NCBI RefSeq assembly: GCF_001429545.1
Contig: NZ_LMSP01000001.1
Coordinates: 312,449 to 376,448 of the forward strand
Origin: Paenibacillus sp. Soil787
GTDB taxonomy: Bacteria > Bacillota > Bacilli > Paenibacillales > NBRC-103111
Reading direction: 5' to 3'
DNA: 64,000 nt
In this document: in pieces, positions 17,889-26,451 of the stretch
Layout of the letters: each line of letters starts with the position of its first letter
Numbering within the stretch: the stretch's first letter is position 1
Notes under the pieces: generated by a model
The model's database searches: none
What the model saw: the letters and a program-made list of their open reading frames with translations, nothing else
Told to the model about the DNA's origin: nothing
Made by a program: the position numbers and the translations under genes

Positions 17889-18740
17889 TTATATCCGTCG
17901 CTTGTTATATTTACAGTATTCGGTAAAAAGATGTTTGATGGTCTGGTAAGAGTTGTCTTTCAGCACTTTGAAAACAAAATGACCCGGATTATGAAGGTTA
18001 ACCTCAATGATCCATATATTGCCCTTCTTGTCTACCGCCAGATCGATCCCGCTCTGGTAAGAAAAGAAAGGGTACTTCTCGGAATAAAAAATGATGGCTC
18101 GGCTGAGAGCGATCATCCGCCGCTTGATTCCCTCAACTTTTTTGGCGGTAAAACCGGCCTTACCTAAAGCATTCTCGATGCTCGTGTAACTCGCGCCTGC
18201 TGAATAGTTGGAAACTACGCTCCTCGGCCCGTGAATTTTTGCGATCATGCCTGCATAATGCCAGCGGCGGCGGCGGTTCCGCATTATCATCACGCGCACG
18301 TCGAAGGCTCTGCCTTTCACCCGGGCTAGATCGATTCCCTGTTGCAAAATAAACAGCTCGTGGGGCATGCGACGCTTGATTTGCTGGAATAAATCAGCCG
18401 GTGATGAGGCGCTGAGCACTTTTCCGGTTTTCCAAACGTACTTGTAGCCAGCCGCTGTTTTCCATGCTTTGATCACCGCTTTGCCTGTATGAACGGTATT
18501 GCCTTTGATGTACACCGTTTTGTATTTGCCGAGAAAAATAGCCAGAGAGGAAGGTGTCATCACCGCCGTAGGCGGCAGATGTTTCGCGAGCAAGGGGTTC
18601 CTCTCGTAAAAACGATGCATTTTCCATTTGGCCAGCCGATCCACAATTCTCAAGGCTCTCATCCTTTTTGACAACAGCATATGAGGGAATGAGGTTATTG
18701 GAAAGGGACAACTAACAGCTAGACTCTTCATTGAACTCAC
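17889..18740 (-). CDS. YheC/YheD-like ATP-grasp protein, putative spore coat-associated
   Basis: A 283-residue protein resembling the C-terminal ATP-grasp half of the endospore coat-associated YheC/YheD proteins. Visible family features are LPPTAVMTPSSLAIFLGKYKTVYIKG, the QQGIDLARVKGRAFDVRVM strand and the metal-binding end SGIDLAVDKKGNIWIIEVNLHNPGHF. The annotated start is GTG 18740; a later ATG (MRALRIVDRL, about 18662) has a poor but adjacent AAAAGG and could be real. The product's reaction is unknown even for the family. It is convergent with the upstream operon and shares the hairpin at 17823-17857 as terminator. Confidence 0.75.
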   Translation of the reverse strand: MSSMKSLAVSCPFPITSFPHMLLSKRMRALRIVDRLAKWKMHRFYERNPLLAKHLPPTAVMTPSSLAIFLGKYKTVYIKGNTVHTGKAVIKAWKTAAGYKYVWKTGKVLSASSPADLFQQIKRRMPHELFILQQGIDLARVKGRAFDVRVMIMRNRRRRWHYAGMIAKIHGPRSVVSNYSAGASYTSIENALGKAGFTAKKVEGIKRRMIALSRAIIFYSEKYPFFSYQSGIDLAVDKKGNIWIIEVNLHNPGHFVFKVLKDNSYQTIKHLFTEYCKYNKRRI

Positions 18741-18866
18741 TGGACTTATTCATATTCTGCCATTGGCGAACAATGAGGGAATAACCAAGTCTGATTTGTC
18801 GAATAAAAATTTTTCGAAATGAACTTCATAAATTAAAATGTACCAAAAGGAGTCGTTCCACTTCTT

Positions 18867-19364
18867 TGACGTTTATATTTGTATTCTTAAGCCTCTTGTT
18901 GCCCGTTATGGGCGAAGGTATCGGATCGATTATTAAAGCTGTGTTCCCGAGCTTGATTACTTTTCCGTTTGGTGAGTTGATCGCATTCACAATGTTCATT
19001 CCGTTCGCCTCGTAGTTCTCGAAAGCTCGGCGCGTCGGTGTGTTTGCTATCTTGGCTAGTTCATTTGTTATGGTTTTCTCCTGTATCATCCAAATTAGCA
19101 CGATTGGCATAGATGCAAGAGCAAGGGCAACCTTCCCATTGCTTAGCGCTGCACGAATACTGGAAGAAGAAGGTGCAGGTCGAATACGGATCCGATATTT
19201 TTGGATTCGGTGAAGATATGTACAGACAGGATACGGCCGCTTTCAAAAAGGTTCGTCAAAACTGGAACGAAGAGTTCAAGCGCGCAGTGCTTAAGGCCGA
19301 CGTCTCCATATATATAAGAAGAACCGGACTAAAGATGAAAAGCTATACGGATGAGATTAAGTGA
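18867..19364 (+). pseudogene. Fused wreck of gerAB (germination permease) and gerAC (3' end)
   Basis: Bases 18867-19178 read in one frame as a GerAB membrane segment: LLLPVMGEGIGSIIKAVFPS, then LITFPFGELIAFTMFIPFAS, an in-frame TAG at about 19010, and then IQISTIGIDARARATFPLLS. In another frame, bases about 19140-19361 read as the C-terminal end of GerAC: VQVEYGSDIFGFGEDMYR, NWNEEFKRAVLKADVSIYIR and a stop at 19362. A deletion has therefore joined the middle of a gerAB to the tail of its gerAC, and a nonsense mutation has followed. An intact gerA operon lies at 53.1-56.8 kb. The open frame on the opposite strand here is not a gene. Confidence 0.65.
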
Positions 19365-19496
19365 AACCGAGTTCTCTCCGAAGTCAATAGGGATGGACCT
19401 CTATCGCTTTGTCTTACATCCATTTAAAAAAGCCGGCGGATTGGATTCTGAAGAAGAAAATTATTGTGGCTGCCGTTATTGTTGTTACCGTTGTTA

Positions 19497-22400
19497 TTAT
19501 TGTTGCTTTTGGCTGTTAGGAACGATCACTTGAGTTGAAGCGGTTGTTGAATTTCCAGCCAGATCGGTGGCTGTGTACGTTATCGTATAAATTCGGCCGC
19601 TACCTTTGCCGGACCGCTCTGCGCGGAGGCTGAACGATGTGTCGTAAGTTCCGATAGCCGCATCCTGGATGTCGTTCACCGTATCGCCGTCGCCCAGTCC
19701 GTTGTCAGGCTCATTCGATGTGATCGAGGTCAGCAAGACGGATGCGATGTCGGTGCCGGTTCCATCCGCTTGTACAGTGACGTTGATCGGAATCATCTTA
19801 TGATTATTTTGTTCAAGTAACGATTTATCGACCGAGAGCTTGAGTGTCGGAGCGATCTTATCGATGTTGCTTACGATTGCCGTTACGCTTCCTACGTTAC
19901 CAGCTGCGTCCTTGAACTCGAACGTGAAGCTGCCGTTATCATTGAACGTGTAGCTCGTCGAGCCGCCGTTATTGGTGATCGTAACCGGTTCACTCGTTGT
20001 GATCGTGGCGGTGACGTCTTGGTTCGTAGATTCCGTCATGCTGTATGCCACGGTTGCAGTCGGAGGAATGACGTCTGCAAGCTCTACAACGCCGATGGAC
20101 AGCGGCTTCAGCTGGTAAAATCCTTTAAAAATCGAGGAGATGCCCGTAATATGCACGATAGTTCCGGCAGGGAATTTCGTTTGGAACTCCGTATAGCTGA
20201 TTCCGGCCCGAGCATCCGCACGAACGTGCGTGGAGGTCGTTCCGTTTACTACGTCAAATTCAAAGGAGCCTGCGGGCGACGCCGTTTTATAGTTTTGAAT
20301 CGTAACGTTTTCCAGCTTCACCAGACGTCCTTGGTTGTCATCATTCAGCGACGATTGAACGATGGCTGCCGGCAGGGCGGCTGTAGCGATTTTCTCAAGC
20401 ACGATAGGATCGGCCAATTCCAGCTCGGTGTTGAAAGCCGTCTTCTTCGCACTAATCGTGATTTTGTCGCCTGCATGATAGCCGGTTGCGCTCTGGAACA
20501 CATAAATGCCGGCTGTATCGTCCTGCAGGTAGAAGCCTTGACTGCCGAATGCTCCCGGCTCCGAGGTTATGACGCCTTCCACCGTTACAAAGGTATTGTC
20601 GGCTTTCAAGCGGGCATCTGCGATTGAGATTTTGTCCGGAACCGGCGGATGGTCTTTCGGCAGCGGTTCGGCAGGAACGTCTGCGATCGATACGGCTTCC
20701 GTAATCTGGTTGCTGCCGCCCACTTTCAGTCTTAAGTTAGCTGCACCCGATGCAGCCGGGTTGATTTGAACCGTCAAATCTTTATAGGCATGGCCTGTGG
20801 CGTCTGCCGTAACGGAGAAGCCGGCGCTGTAGCCGTAGCTTGTCGGCCACGTGCCTTCGGCATTTTGGAACTTCGCTACTTGGGTTCCGCCTGCCAGATA
20901 GATGCCGACCGTCAGATTCGATATGGTTTGCCCCGGCAGCAGGTTATCCGCCGTTACACGGATTTGGAACTGCTGAACGCTCGGCAGCGTGCTCTGATGA
21001 ACGAATTTATACAGCGCTTGAGTCGGCGGCTGCTGCGTGGAACCGTAAGAACCCGGTTTGAACGTAGTCGGCTCGTACCACTTATAGCCTGGATCCGGAG
21101 CAGACCATGGTTCCGGCTGAGGCTCTGAGGATTGCGCTGGGCTCTCGAAATCGGACAGCTGCGTCGGTTGATCCAATTGAAGTCCCGCAACTTGCGCCAA
21201 GTTGGTGTAGCTTTCATGATTCGCCAGCCATTCGACGGTTTGAACCAGGAAAGTGGAATCGTTCGCTTCACCCTTGAAGCCATCATAAGTGGTCTTCTTG
21301 GCGCCGTTCTCTTCGCGCAAATATTTCGGAGTGGCATCTTCTACCGGAGAAGAGTCGCCGATAAATGCAGCTTTTCCCGAACCAATCTTCGCTACGGCCG
21401 CGAACGGGCCTTCCGAACGGCCTCCACCATTATAAACACCGCTATCTACGGCATTGGCCCAAGCAGGAACGTTGGCAGGAACATAAACGAGACCTTTGGC
21501 CTTCGTCGGATCCATAACCGCGAGAGTGGATCCTGCATGCATCGCTACCGAGCCCACCCCTGCTGTAATGCCGAACGATTGGTTCGCCGGTACGACATCT
21601 GTCAGGTTATCTACGTCGCCAAGTGCGTTGTAACGGAAGCGGACGCCGAAGTTTTGGGATAACCAGTCGGAGCTTTCCACCCCTTGCATTGCCGGGGATG
21701 CCGCTTCTTCCGCCGACATTCCTTTGGCCGGGTTGTCCCATGCGCCACGGCGGTACCCGTTCATAACCTCCGAAGCGTCCCACCGGTTTTTGTTGCGGTC
21801 CGCGTTGTAGTGGTCGGCGATGAAGTAAATGCTGCCGCCATCCTTCACGTATTGAAGCATTGCGTCTTGTTCGGACTTCTTATAGGGGATATTGGCTTCC
21901 CCGATAACGAATACATCGTAATTTTTGAGCTGCTCATAGGTAACGGCTTGTTCGCCGAACGTATAAGGAATCGGGCGCTCTAGTGCATCGACCGTAAAAC
22001 CGACCGCTTTCAAGCCGTCGGCGAAATCGGAGAAAGCACCGTCAATGACCCAGTCGGCTGCTCCGGCCGTTTGTCCGTGCGTGTTGTCAAACAGTACTTT
22101 TTTGCCAGTACCGTCCGGAAGCGGAGGAACCTGCACTTGACCCGCTTTTACATATCCGTTGGCTATTGCGTCGGTTTCAGTATTGAAGAAAATGCGCTTT
22201 TCTACAGGGATGGTGGCCCATTCTTCTTTGTTGACATAAACTTTAGTGTCGGAGTTTCCGACAGGACGCGTCAGGCCTTCTCCCGAGAAACGGGCCCGGA
22301 AGACGAACGGAAGCTCTTGCAGCGGGTTAGCGGGGTTCCAGATGATTAATGCTTGGTCCTTCGCCGCTTTGACGGCATTTTGATACATATTGTACTCGTC

Positions 22401-23849
22401 GGCGGTGCCAATCGGCCAAATGAAGTAAGTTACCGCGTAGCCTTTGTTCACCATATCCAGGTTCACGTTCAGGTTATCGGATTTGCGGACGACTTGAGCC
22501 AATAAGCGGCCGTAATGGTCCGTTGCTTCTTCACCGACCTTCAAGACGACTGGGTCACCCGGCTGCAAAAGGGTTTCCATATAGTGCTTGGCTGCCAGCC
22601 CCTGATCCAATTGGTTCTGGTCCGCCGGTGTCTTGACGCCGCCGTTTAAATTGATGTAACCGTCCGACTCCGGAGTGTCGATGTTCAAGAAACGAACGTT
22701 CGTCGCTCCTAGTACAGGACTTTGCAAAGCGATCGTATCTCCGTCTACGACCCGAGCGACGGTTGCTTCATAATCTCCGGGCTGAGTCGGATACAAAGGT
22801 GGTTGGTTAGCGGAAAGAACGACATCCGATGCTTTCCTCGGGATAACTTGATAGGAGGTATATTGCCCTAAAATACCGGTAACGTCATACCACTTATCTT
22901 GTAGAGCGGCAGCCATATCCATGGATCCGTCAATAATACGAACCGTAGTCCCGTTAAACTGTTGATCGACGACTTGGATGTTGTAACCGCCACCGGCCGG
23001 GGTTGCCGGAACGACCTTGAAATAGCCGGTCAGATGCACAAGCTGGCCTTCATACGGCTCTGCCTTCGCAGGGTCTTGAAGATCGGATAAGGAAACTTGA
23101 ACAGGAGCGGGAACGGCTTGATTGCGGGCCGTCACCGTAATAGCGGTAGGAGCGATCTCCGTCAAATCTTTATAGGAAGTAATCGATCCCGTAACTTGAA
23201 TTTGGTCGCCTTCTTTTAAATCCGGAAAGCTGGCCGGGGAGGCGCTGAAGATGTTGATGCCGCCGGTGCTATCCTGCATAAACGTGGAGAGCTTGCCGGC
23301 CCCGATAGCGGAGTTATCTGCCGTAACGACACCTGCAATGGTAACTGTTCCTGTGGCTTTTTTCGCATTGGCAATGGAAATGACAGTTTGCGGAGGTGGT
23401 GTGGTGTCGTCGAGAAAGGAAACCGCAGTAGGAGCTTTTAACCCGGGGAACGAGTTGTAAGCGGTAAGAGTCCCCGTTACTTTCACTTTTTTGCCGATAT
23501 TGGCGGGATTCGTTTTGAGTCCGAATTGGGCTCGATCCGTTGACGATACCAGCTGAACGTCTACCATTTTGCTTTTGTCGCGTTCGGTTGAGGAATCTGC
23601 AATCAAGATGTTAAAATCATTCCCGAACGGTGCTGCGAAGTTGGCTGCCAAAGAACCGGTGGCATGTCCGACTATGTACCCTTCCACGGTTCCGGTTCCG
23701 CTGTTATTGGCAATCGCTTCGGCAACGGTTAAGGAACCGTCGGCATTGGTGGCCGAAGCCGTACCGGGTATAAATCCGATTACGTTGGATAGTACCATGA
23801 TCGCCGCAAGCGCTATCCACGATAATCTTTTGAAAAAACGAATTCTCAT
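19497..23849 (-). CDS. Giant secreted YhcR-like multidomain nuclease
   Basis: A 1450-residue exported protein. A signal peptide (residues 1-33, cleavage near ASA) is followed by a DUF6359-like domain (LTVAEAIANNSGTGTVEGYI), two OB-fold units, and a staphylococcal-nuclease-like domain from about residue 353 with VVDGDTIAL, RFLNIDTPES and DHYGRLLAQV, matching the catalytic Asp/Arg/Glu/Arg pattern. A ThuA/GATase1-like domain (KKVLFDNTHGQTAGAADWVI, about 583-873) comes next, then a beta-rich linker, another OB fold (about 1073-1240) and two Ig-like domains. No LPXTG or SLH anchor is seen. TAGGAGGT precedes ATG 23849. The likely role is extracellular nucleic-acid degradation for phosphate or nucleoside scavenging. 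It differs from Bacillus YhcR, which has a 5'-nucleotidase domain where this protein has the ThuA-like one. Confidence 0.88.
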   Translation of the reverse strand: MRIRFFKRLSWIALAAIMVLSNVIGFIPGTASATNADGSLTVAEAIANNSGTGTVEGYIVGHATGSLAANFAAPFGNDFNILIADSSTERDKSKMVDVQLVSSTDRAQFGLKTNPANIGKKVKVTGTLTAYNSFPGLKAPTAVSFLDDTTPPPQTVISIANAKKATGTVTIAGVVTADNSAIGAGKLSTFMQDSTGGINIFSASPASFPDLKEGDQIQVTGSITSYKDLTEIAPTAITVTARNQAVPAPVQVSLSDLQDPAKAEPYEGQLVHLTGYFKVVPATPAGGGYNIQVVDQQFNGTTVRIIDGSMDMAAALQDKWYDVTGILGQYTSYQVIPRKASDVVLSANQPPLYPTQPGDYEATVARVVDGDTIALQSPVLGATNVRFLNIDTPESDGYINLNGGVKTPADQNQLDQGLAAKHYMETLLQPGDPVVLKVGEEATDHYGRLLAQVVRKSDNLNVNLDMVNKGYAVTYFIWPIGTADEYNMYQNAVKAAKDQALIIWNPANPLQELPFVFRARFSGEGLTRPVGNSDTKVYVNKEEWATIPVEKRIFFNTETDAIANGYVKAGQVQVPPLPDGTGKKVLFDNTHGQTAGAADWVIDGAFSDFADGLKAVGFTVDALERPIPYTFGEQAVTYEQLKNYDVFVIGEANIPYKKSEQDAMLQYVKDGGSIYFIADHYNADRNKNRWDASEVMNGYRRGAWDNPAKGMSAEEAASPAMQGVESSDWLSQNFGVRFRYNALGDVDNLTDVVPANQSFGITAGVGSVAMHAGSTLAVMDPTKAKGLVYVPANVPAWANAVDSGVYNGGGRSEGPFAAVAKIGSGKAAFIGDSSPVEDATPKYLREENGAKKTTYDGFKGEANDSTFLVQTVEWLANHESYTNLAQVAGLQLDQPTQLSDFESPAQSSEPQPEPWSAPDPGYKWYEPTTFKPGSYGSTQQPPTQALYKFVHQSTLPSVQQFQIRVTADNLLPGQTISNLTVGIYLAGGTQVAKFQNAEGTWPTSYGYSAGFSVTADATGHAYKDLTVQINPAASGAANLRLKVGGSNQITEAVSIADVPAEPLPKDHPPVPDKISIADARLKADNTFVTVEGVITSEPGAFGSQGFYLQDDTAGIYVFQSATGYHAGDKITISAKKTAFNTELELADPIVLEKIATAALPAAIVQSSLNDDNQGRLVKLENVTIQNYKTASPAGSFEFDVVNGTTSTHVRADARAGISYTEFQTKFPAGTIVHITGISSIFKGFYQLKPLSIGVVELADVIPPTATVAYSMTESTNQDVTATITTSEPVTITNNGGSTSYTFNDNGSFTFEFKDAAGNVGSVTAIVSNIDKIAPTLKLSVDKSLLEQNNHKMIPINVTVQADGTGTDIASVLLTSITSNEPDNGLGDGDTVNDIQDAAIGTYDTSFSLRAERSGKGSGRIYTITYTATDLAGNSTTASTQVIVPNSQKQQ

Positions 23850-23892
23850 TTGTGAACTTACCTCCTATTTGGAAAAATAAGACTACCAACCT

Positions 23893-23920
23893 AGTATAAT
23901 TATCTATTGTTATTGGACAA
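23893..23920 (-). promoter_or_regulatory. Sigma-A-like promoter of the giant nuclease gene
   Basis: On the minus strand TTGTCC (plus-strand 23915-23920) and TATACT (23893-23898) are separated by 16 bases and lie about 45 bases upstream of the start codon. Confidence 0.5.
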
Positions 23921-24073
23921 TTACACGAATGTTAAGATTTGTATAAAATTTAATTAAGCCGTTGTGGTTTTTTTTGGAAGAGCATATGATTCCTTTCGTT
24001 AACGGAATACTGGTCGGCTGGGGAGGTTAGACGAGTCTGCAACAAACCCTCAGTTTCGCCGCGGGTATTTAAA

Positions 24074-24149
24074 ATTCCAATTAATTATGAAACAACAAAA
24101 ACGGAGCGACGCGGGTTTGCGGGCTCCGTTTTCTAATTTATTCTGGAAT
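24074..24149. repeat. 76-bp hairpin repeat, copy 2
   Basis: Same length, same ATTCCA...TGGAAT ends and same AAAACGGAG / CTCCGTTTT core as 17799-17874, with about seven substitutions. Together the two copies bound the YheC/D-like gene, the ger wreck and the nuclease gene. Confidence 0.75.
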
Positions 24150-24732
24150 ATCACATTATTTGTTCTTTTTTTTATCAAATTCCAGAATTCTTTACCTAAT
24201 AAATTTCTTGATTAATTCTTTTTTTAACAATATGGCCGAAAGGCTTCCCGCAAGAGGGCAATGATTCAGTAGGTCCGAAATCATCATTTACGGCAATTGT
24301 CTCTAATATAAAATGAACGAATCCCCACTGGCCTACTCGACCATTCCTGTAATAGAAAACTCCTTGATTCTATTTCTTCGCTTTATTTCCGTTCGAAACA
24401 CAGCTCCCTCGTATTCTCTCCTTACCCTATCAATGATTGTTTTATCAATGATTGTTCTAGAATCGATCATTGTTGGCAATATTTCTAGCGCTACAGTATT
24501 TACATTTACGCAAGCACCCGCGATTCCGCCCATCCGAGCAATACGTCGGTCTTGTCCCAGGGCGGTATTATCTACAATAAAGCATTACAGGCCGCCTCTT
24601 ACGGGTAGCCTGTTTTTTTACGCCATCATTCAATTGAGCAATTTGGGATATGTTTTGTTCAGTTCGGCTAAATCTTTATTTGATAAATGGGATTACAATT
24701 TGAGTATGAACCTCTTTGCAAAGGAGAATGGC
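24150..24732. other. Gene-poor stretch before the second YesM kinase
   Basis: A/T-rich sequence with no gene I can support. The kinase frame is open upstream to 24313, but those residues do not look like kinase sequence. Bases about 24493-24610 in another plus frame end in SNTSVLSQGGIIYNKALQ and a stop directly before a terminator, which may be the tail of a lost gene. A tandem TATCAATGATTGTT pair lies near 24430-24458. A 67-codon minus-strand frame at 24333-24533 has no recognisable family or ribosome site. Confidence 0.4.
24587..24619 (+). terminator. Intrinsic terminator upstream of the kinase
   Basis: ACAGGC pairs with GCCTGT, followed by seven T residues. It would end transcription from the possible gene tail just upstream and isolate the kinase/regulator operon. 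Confidence 0.65.
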
Positions 24733-26415
24733 ATGCATACTTCGCTCAAGTCGAAGATCATCCTATTTTTTATACTTTTTTCCAGTCTTATCTTACTGTT
24801 GCAGATCGGGATATTTCAGCATTGGATGGGCGCCATTATTTTAAAAAAGTCGGACACCTATTTTCAAGAAACCGTTAATCAGGTTGGAAAACGGGTGGAG
24901 CTTCAAACGAAGCAGTTTATTAATTTGGCATTAGGGATGAGAAATAATCAAGTAGTGAAAAATTATTTATCGGATCTTAAAAATCATACGATTAATTACA
25001 ATATCGCCAAATACAAAATCAGTAATGAAATATTAAGAACAACCAATATGGAATGGATAGACAATATCTACATCTTTCCAGTCAGCTCACAGCCAATTAA
25101 TTTATACTACTCGACTGCTGTTTTTGAAGCGGATGAAACGATTAAAAAGTTGTTAAATGGGGGTTTCAAACACAATCCAGATGAAATGGTATGGACGGAT
25201 TTACAGTCGGAACCGTATTCCTTCTCCGTCCTTTGTCTGATTCATGAAAAAGATCGTTTGGGCATACTCAAAATTAGTCTGAATGAACTCCTTTTTAGTC
25301 AGATTTTAGATGAAGTGCATCTGGGAAAGGAAGGGAAGGCCTATCTTGCCAAAGATAATACGATCATTTACGCGAAAAATCGGGAGTTCATTGGAAAACC
25401 GGTGTCTGTTCTGGACAATATGCTCAGTTCCCAAGTGGAATATGAGCTCGAGGAAAAGGGATGGAAGATCATTGGCGCTGTGCCTCAAGCCGAAATTTTA
25501 CATCAAATCGACCAGTTCAATCGTATTTTTATTTTTATGGTCATCTGTATTCTAGCGGCTATTATGGCATTCGCGGTCGCAACGGCACAGGCCATTTTGC
25601 GGCCTTTAAGAAAGATCATGAGAGGGATGGAAAGTGTTCAGCAAGGCAACTTACAAGTTGTTCTGGATCATAAGAGCAATGATGAATTTAGAACAATCTT
25701 CTTTCATTTCAATTACATGGTAGAACGGATTAATCATCTGATTGAAACGATCTACCAGCAGCAGACGCATCATAGGAAAGCGGAATTATTGAGCTTACTC
25801 TCCAAGTTAAATCCTCATTTTTTGTATAATTCGTTAGATATGATTTATTGGAAGGCCATTATGAAAGAAGAAGAGGAGATTGGAGGAAGTATTGTTGCTC
25901 TCTCCAATATTCTCAGGTACTCGATATCGCATAAAAATGAGTTTGTGACAGTGACTGAAGACATGGAACAGTTAGCGAACTATTTGATGATCCAAAGAAT
26001 GAGATATGAAGATAAATTGCGATATGAATTTGAGATTCAACATGAGATAGCGGACTATAAAATTCCTAAGCTGGTCATTCAACCATTGGTGGAAAATGCC
26101 ATTAAATATGCCTTCCAGGATATGAAGCATGATGGAATTATCCGAATTCGGGGATATATGGATTCGGATGGTTTATATTTTGAGGTGGCCGATAATGGGA
26201 TTGGCATGTCAGAGGGGAAAATTCAGATGCTCTTGTCAACTTGCGAGTCTGTAAGCGAGGAAGCGGGGCTGGGGATCCAACTCGTTCACCAAAGAGCGAA
26301 GTATATGTATGGAGAGGAATATGGAGTTTCTATTGAAAGTGTAGTCGGTAAAGGAACAACAATTAAAGTGAGACTGGGCATTAAAAAAGAGATAAATCTG
26401 GCGGCAGTGATGTGA
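24733..26415 (+). CDS. YesM-type sensor histidine kinase
   Basis: A 560-residue membrane sensor. The N-terminal helix SKIILFFILFSSLILLLQIG is followed by an extracellular region of about 230 residues, a second helix near residue 265, HAMP, the His_kinase segment with LNPHFLYNSLDMIYW and an HATPase domain with VENAIKYAF and DNGIGMSEG. ATG 24733 is supported by AAGGAG six bases upstream and by the position of the membrane helix; the ATG at 24706 is less likely. The regulator gene follows after 36 bases, and the Opp-type transporter after that, which is its probable target. Confidence 0.92.
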   Translation: MHTSLKSKIILFFILFSSLILLLQIGIFQHWMGAIILKKSDTYFQETVNQVGKRVELQTKQFINLALGMRNNQVVKNYLSDLKNHTINYNIAKYKISNEILRTTNMEWIDNIYIFPVSSQPINLYYSTAVFEADETIKKLLNGGFKHNPDEMVWTDLQSEPYSFSVLCLIHEKDRLGILKISLNELLFSQILDEVHLGKEGKAYLAKDNTIIYAKNREFIGKPVSVLDNMLSSQVEYELEEKGWKIIGAVPQAEILHQIDQFNRIFIFMVICILAAIMAFAVATAQAILRPLRKIMRGMESVQQGNLQVVLDHKSNDEFRTIFFHFNYMVERINHLIETIYQQQTHHRKAELLSLLSKLNPHFLYNSLDMIYWKAIMKEEEEIGGSIVALSNILRYSISHKNEFVTVTEDMEQLANYLMIQRMRYEDKLRYEFEIQHEIADYKIPKLVIQPLVENAIKYAFQDMKHDGIIRIRGYMDSDGLYFEVADNGIGMSEGKIQMLLSTCESVSEEAGLGIQLVHQRAKYMYGEEYGVSIESVVGKGTTIKVRLGIKKEINLAAVM

Positions 26416-26451
26416 GCGCTATCTTTAAATATAAAGAGGGGGAACCTTTAT

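Noticed and set aside
18826..19110. 94-codon minus-strand open frame
   Set aside because: The opposite strand encodes recognisable GerAB sequence, so this is its shadow.
19440..19515. Short hydrophobic peptide frame (IIVAAVIVVTVVIIVAFGC)
   Set aside because: It arises from a GTTATT-rich low-complexity tract antisense to the end of the nuclease gene; no ribosome site or partner was found.
24313..24732. Upstream extension of the second YesM kinase to 24313
   Set aside because: The added residues do not resemble the family; AAGGAG and the first membrane helix support ATG 24733.
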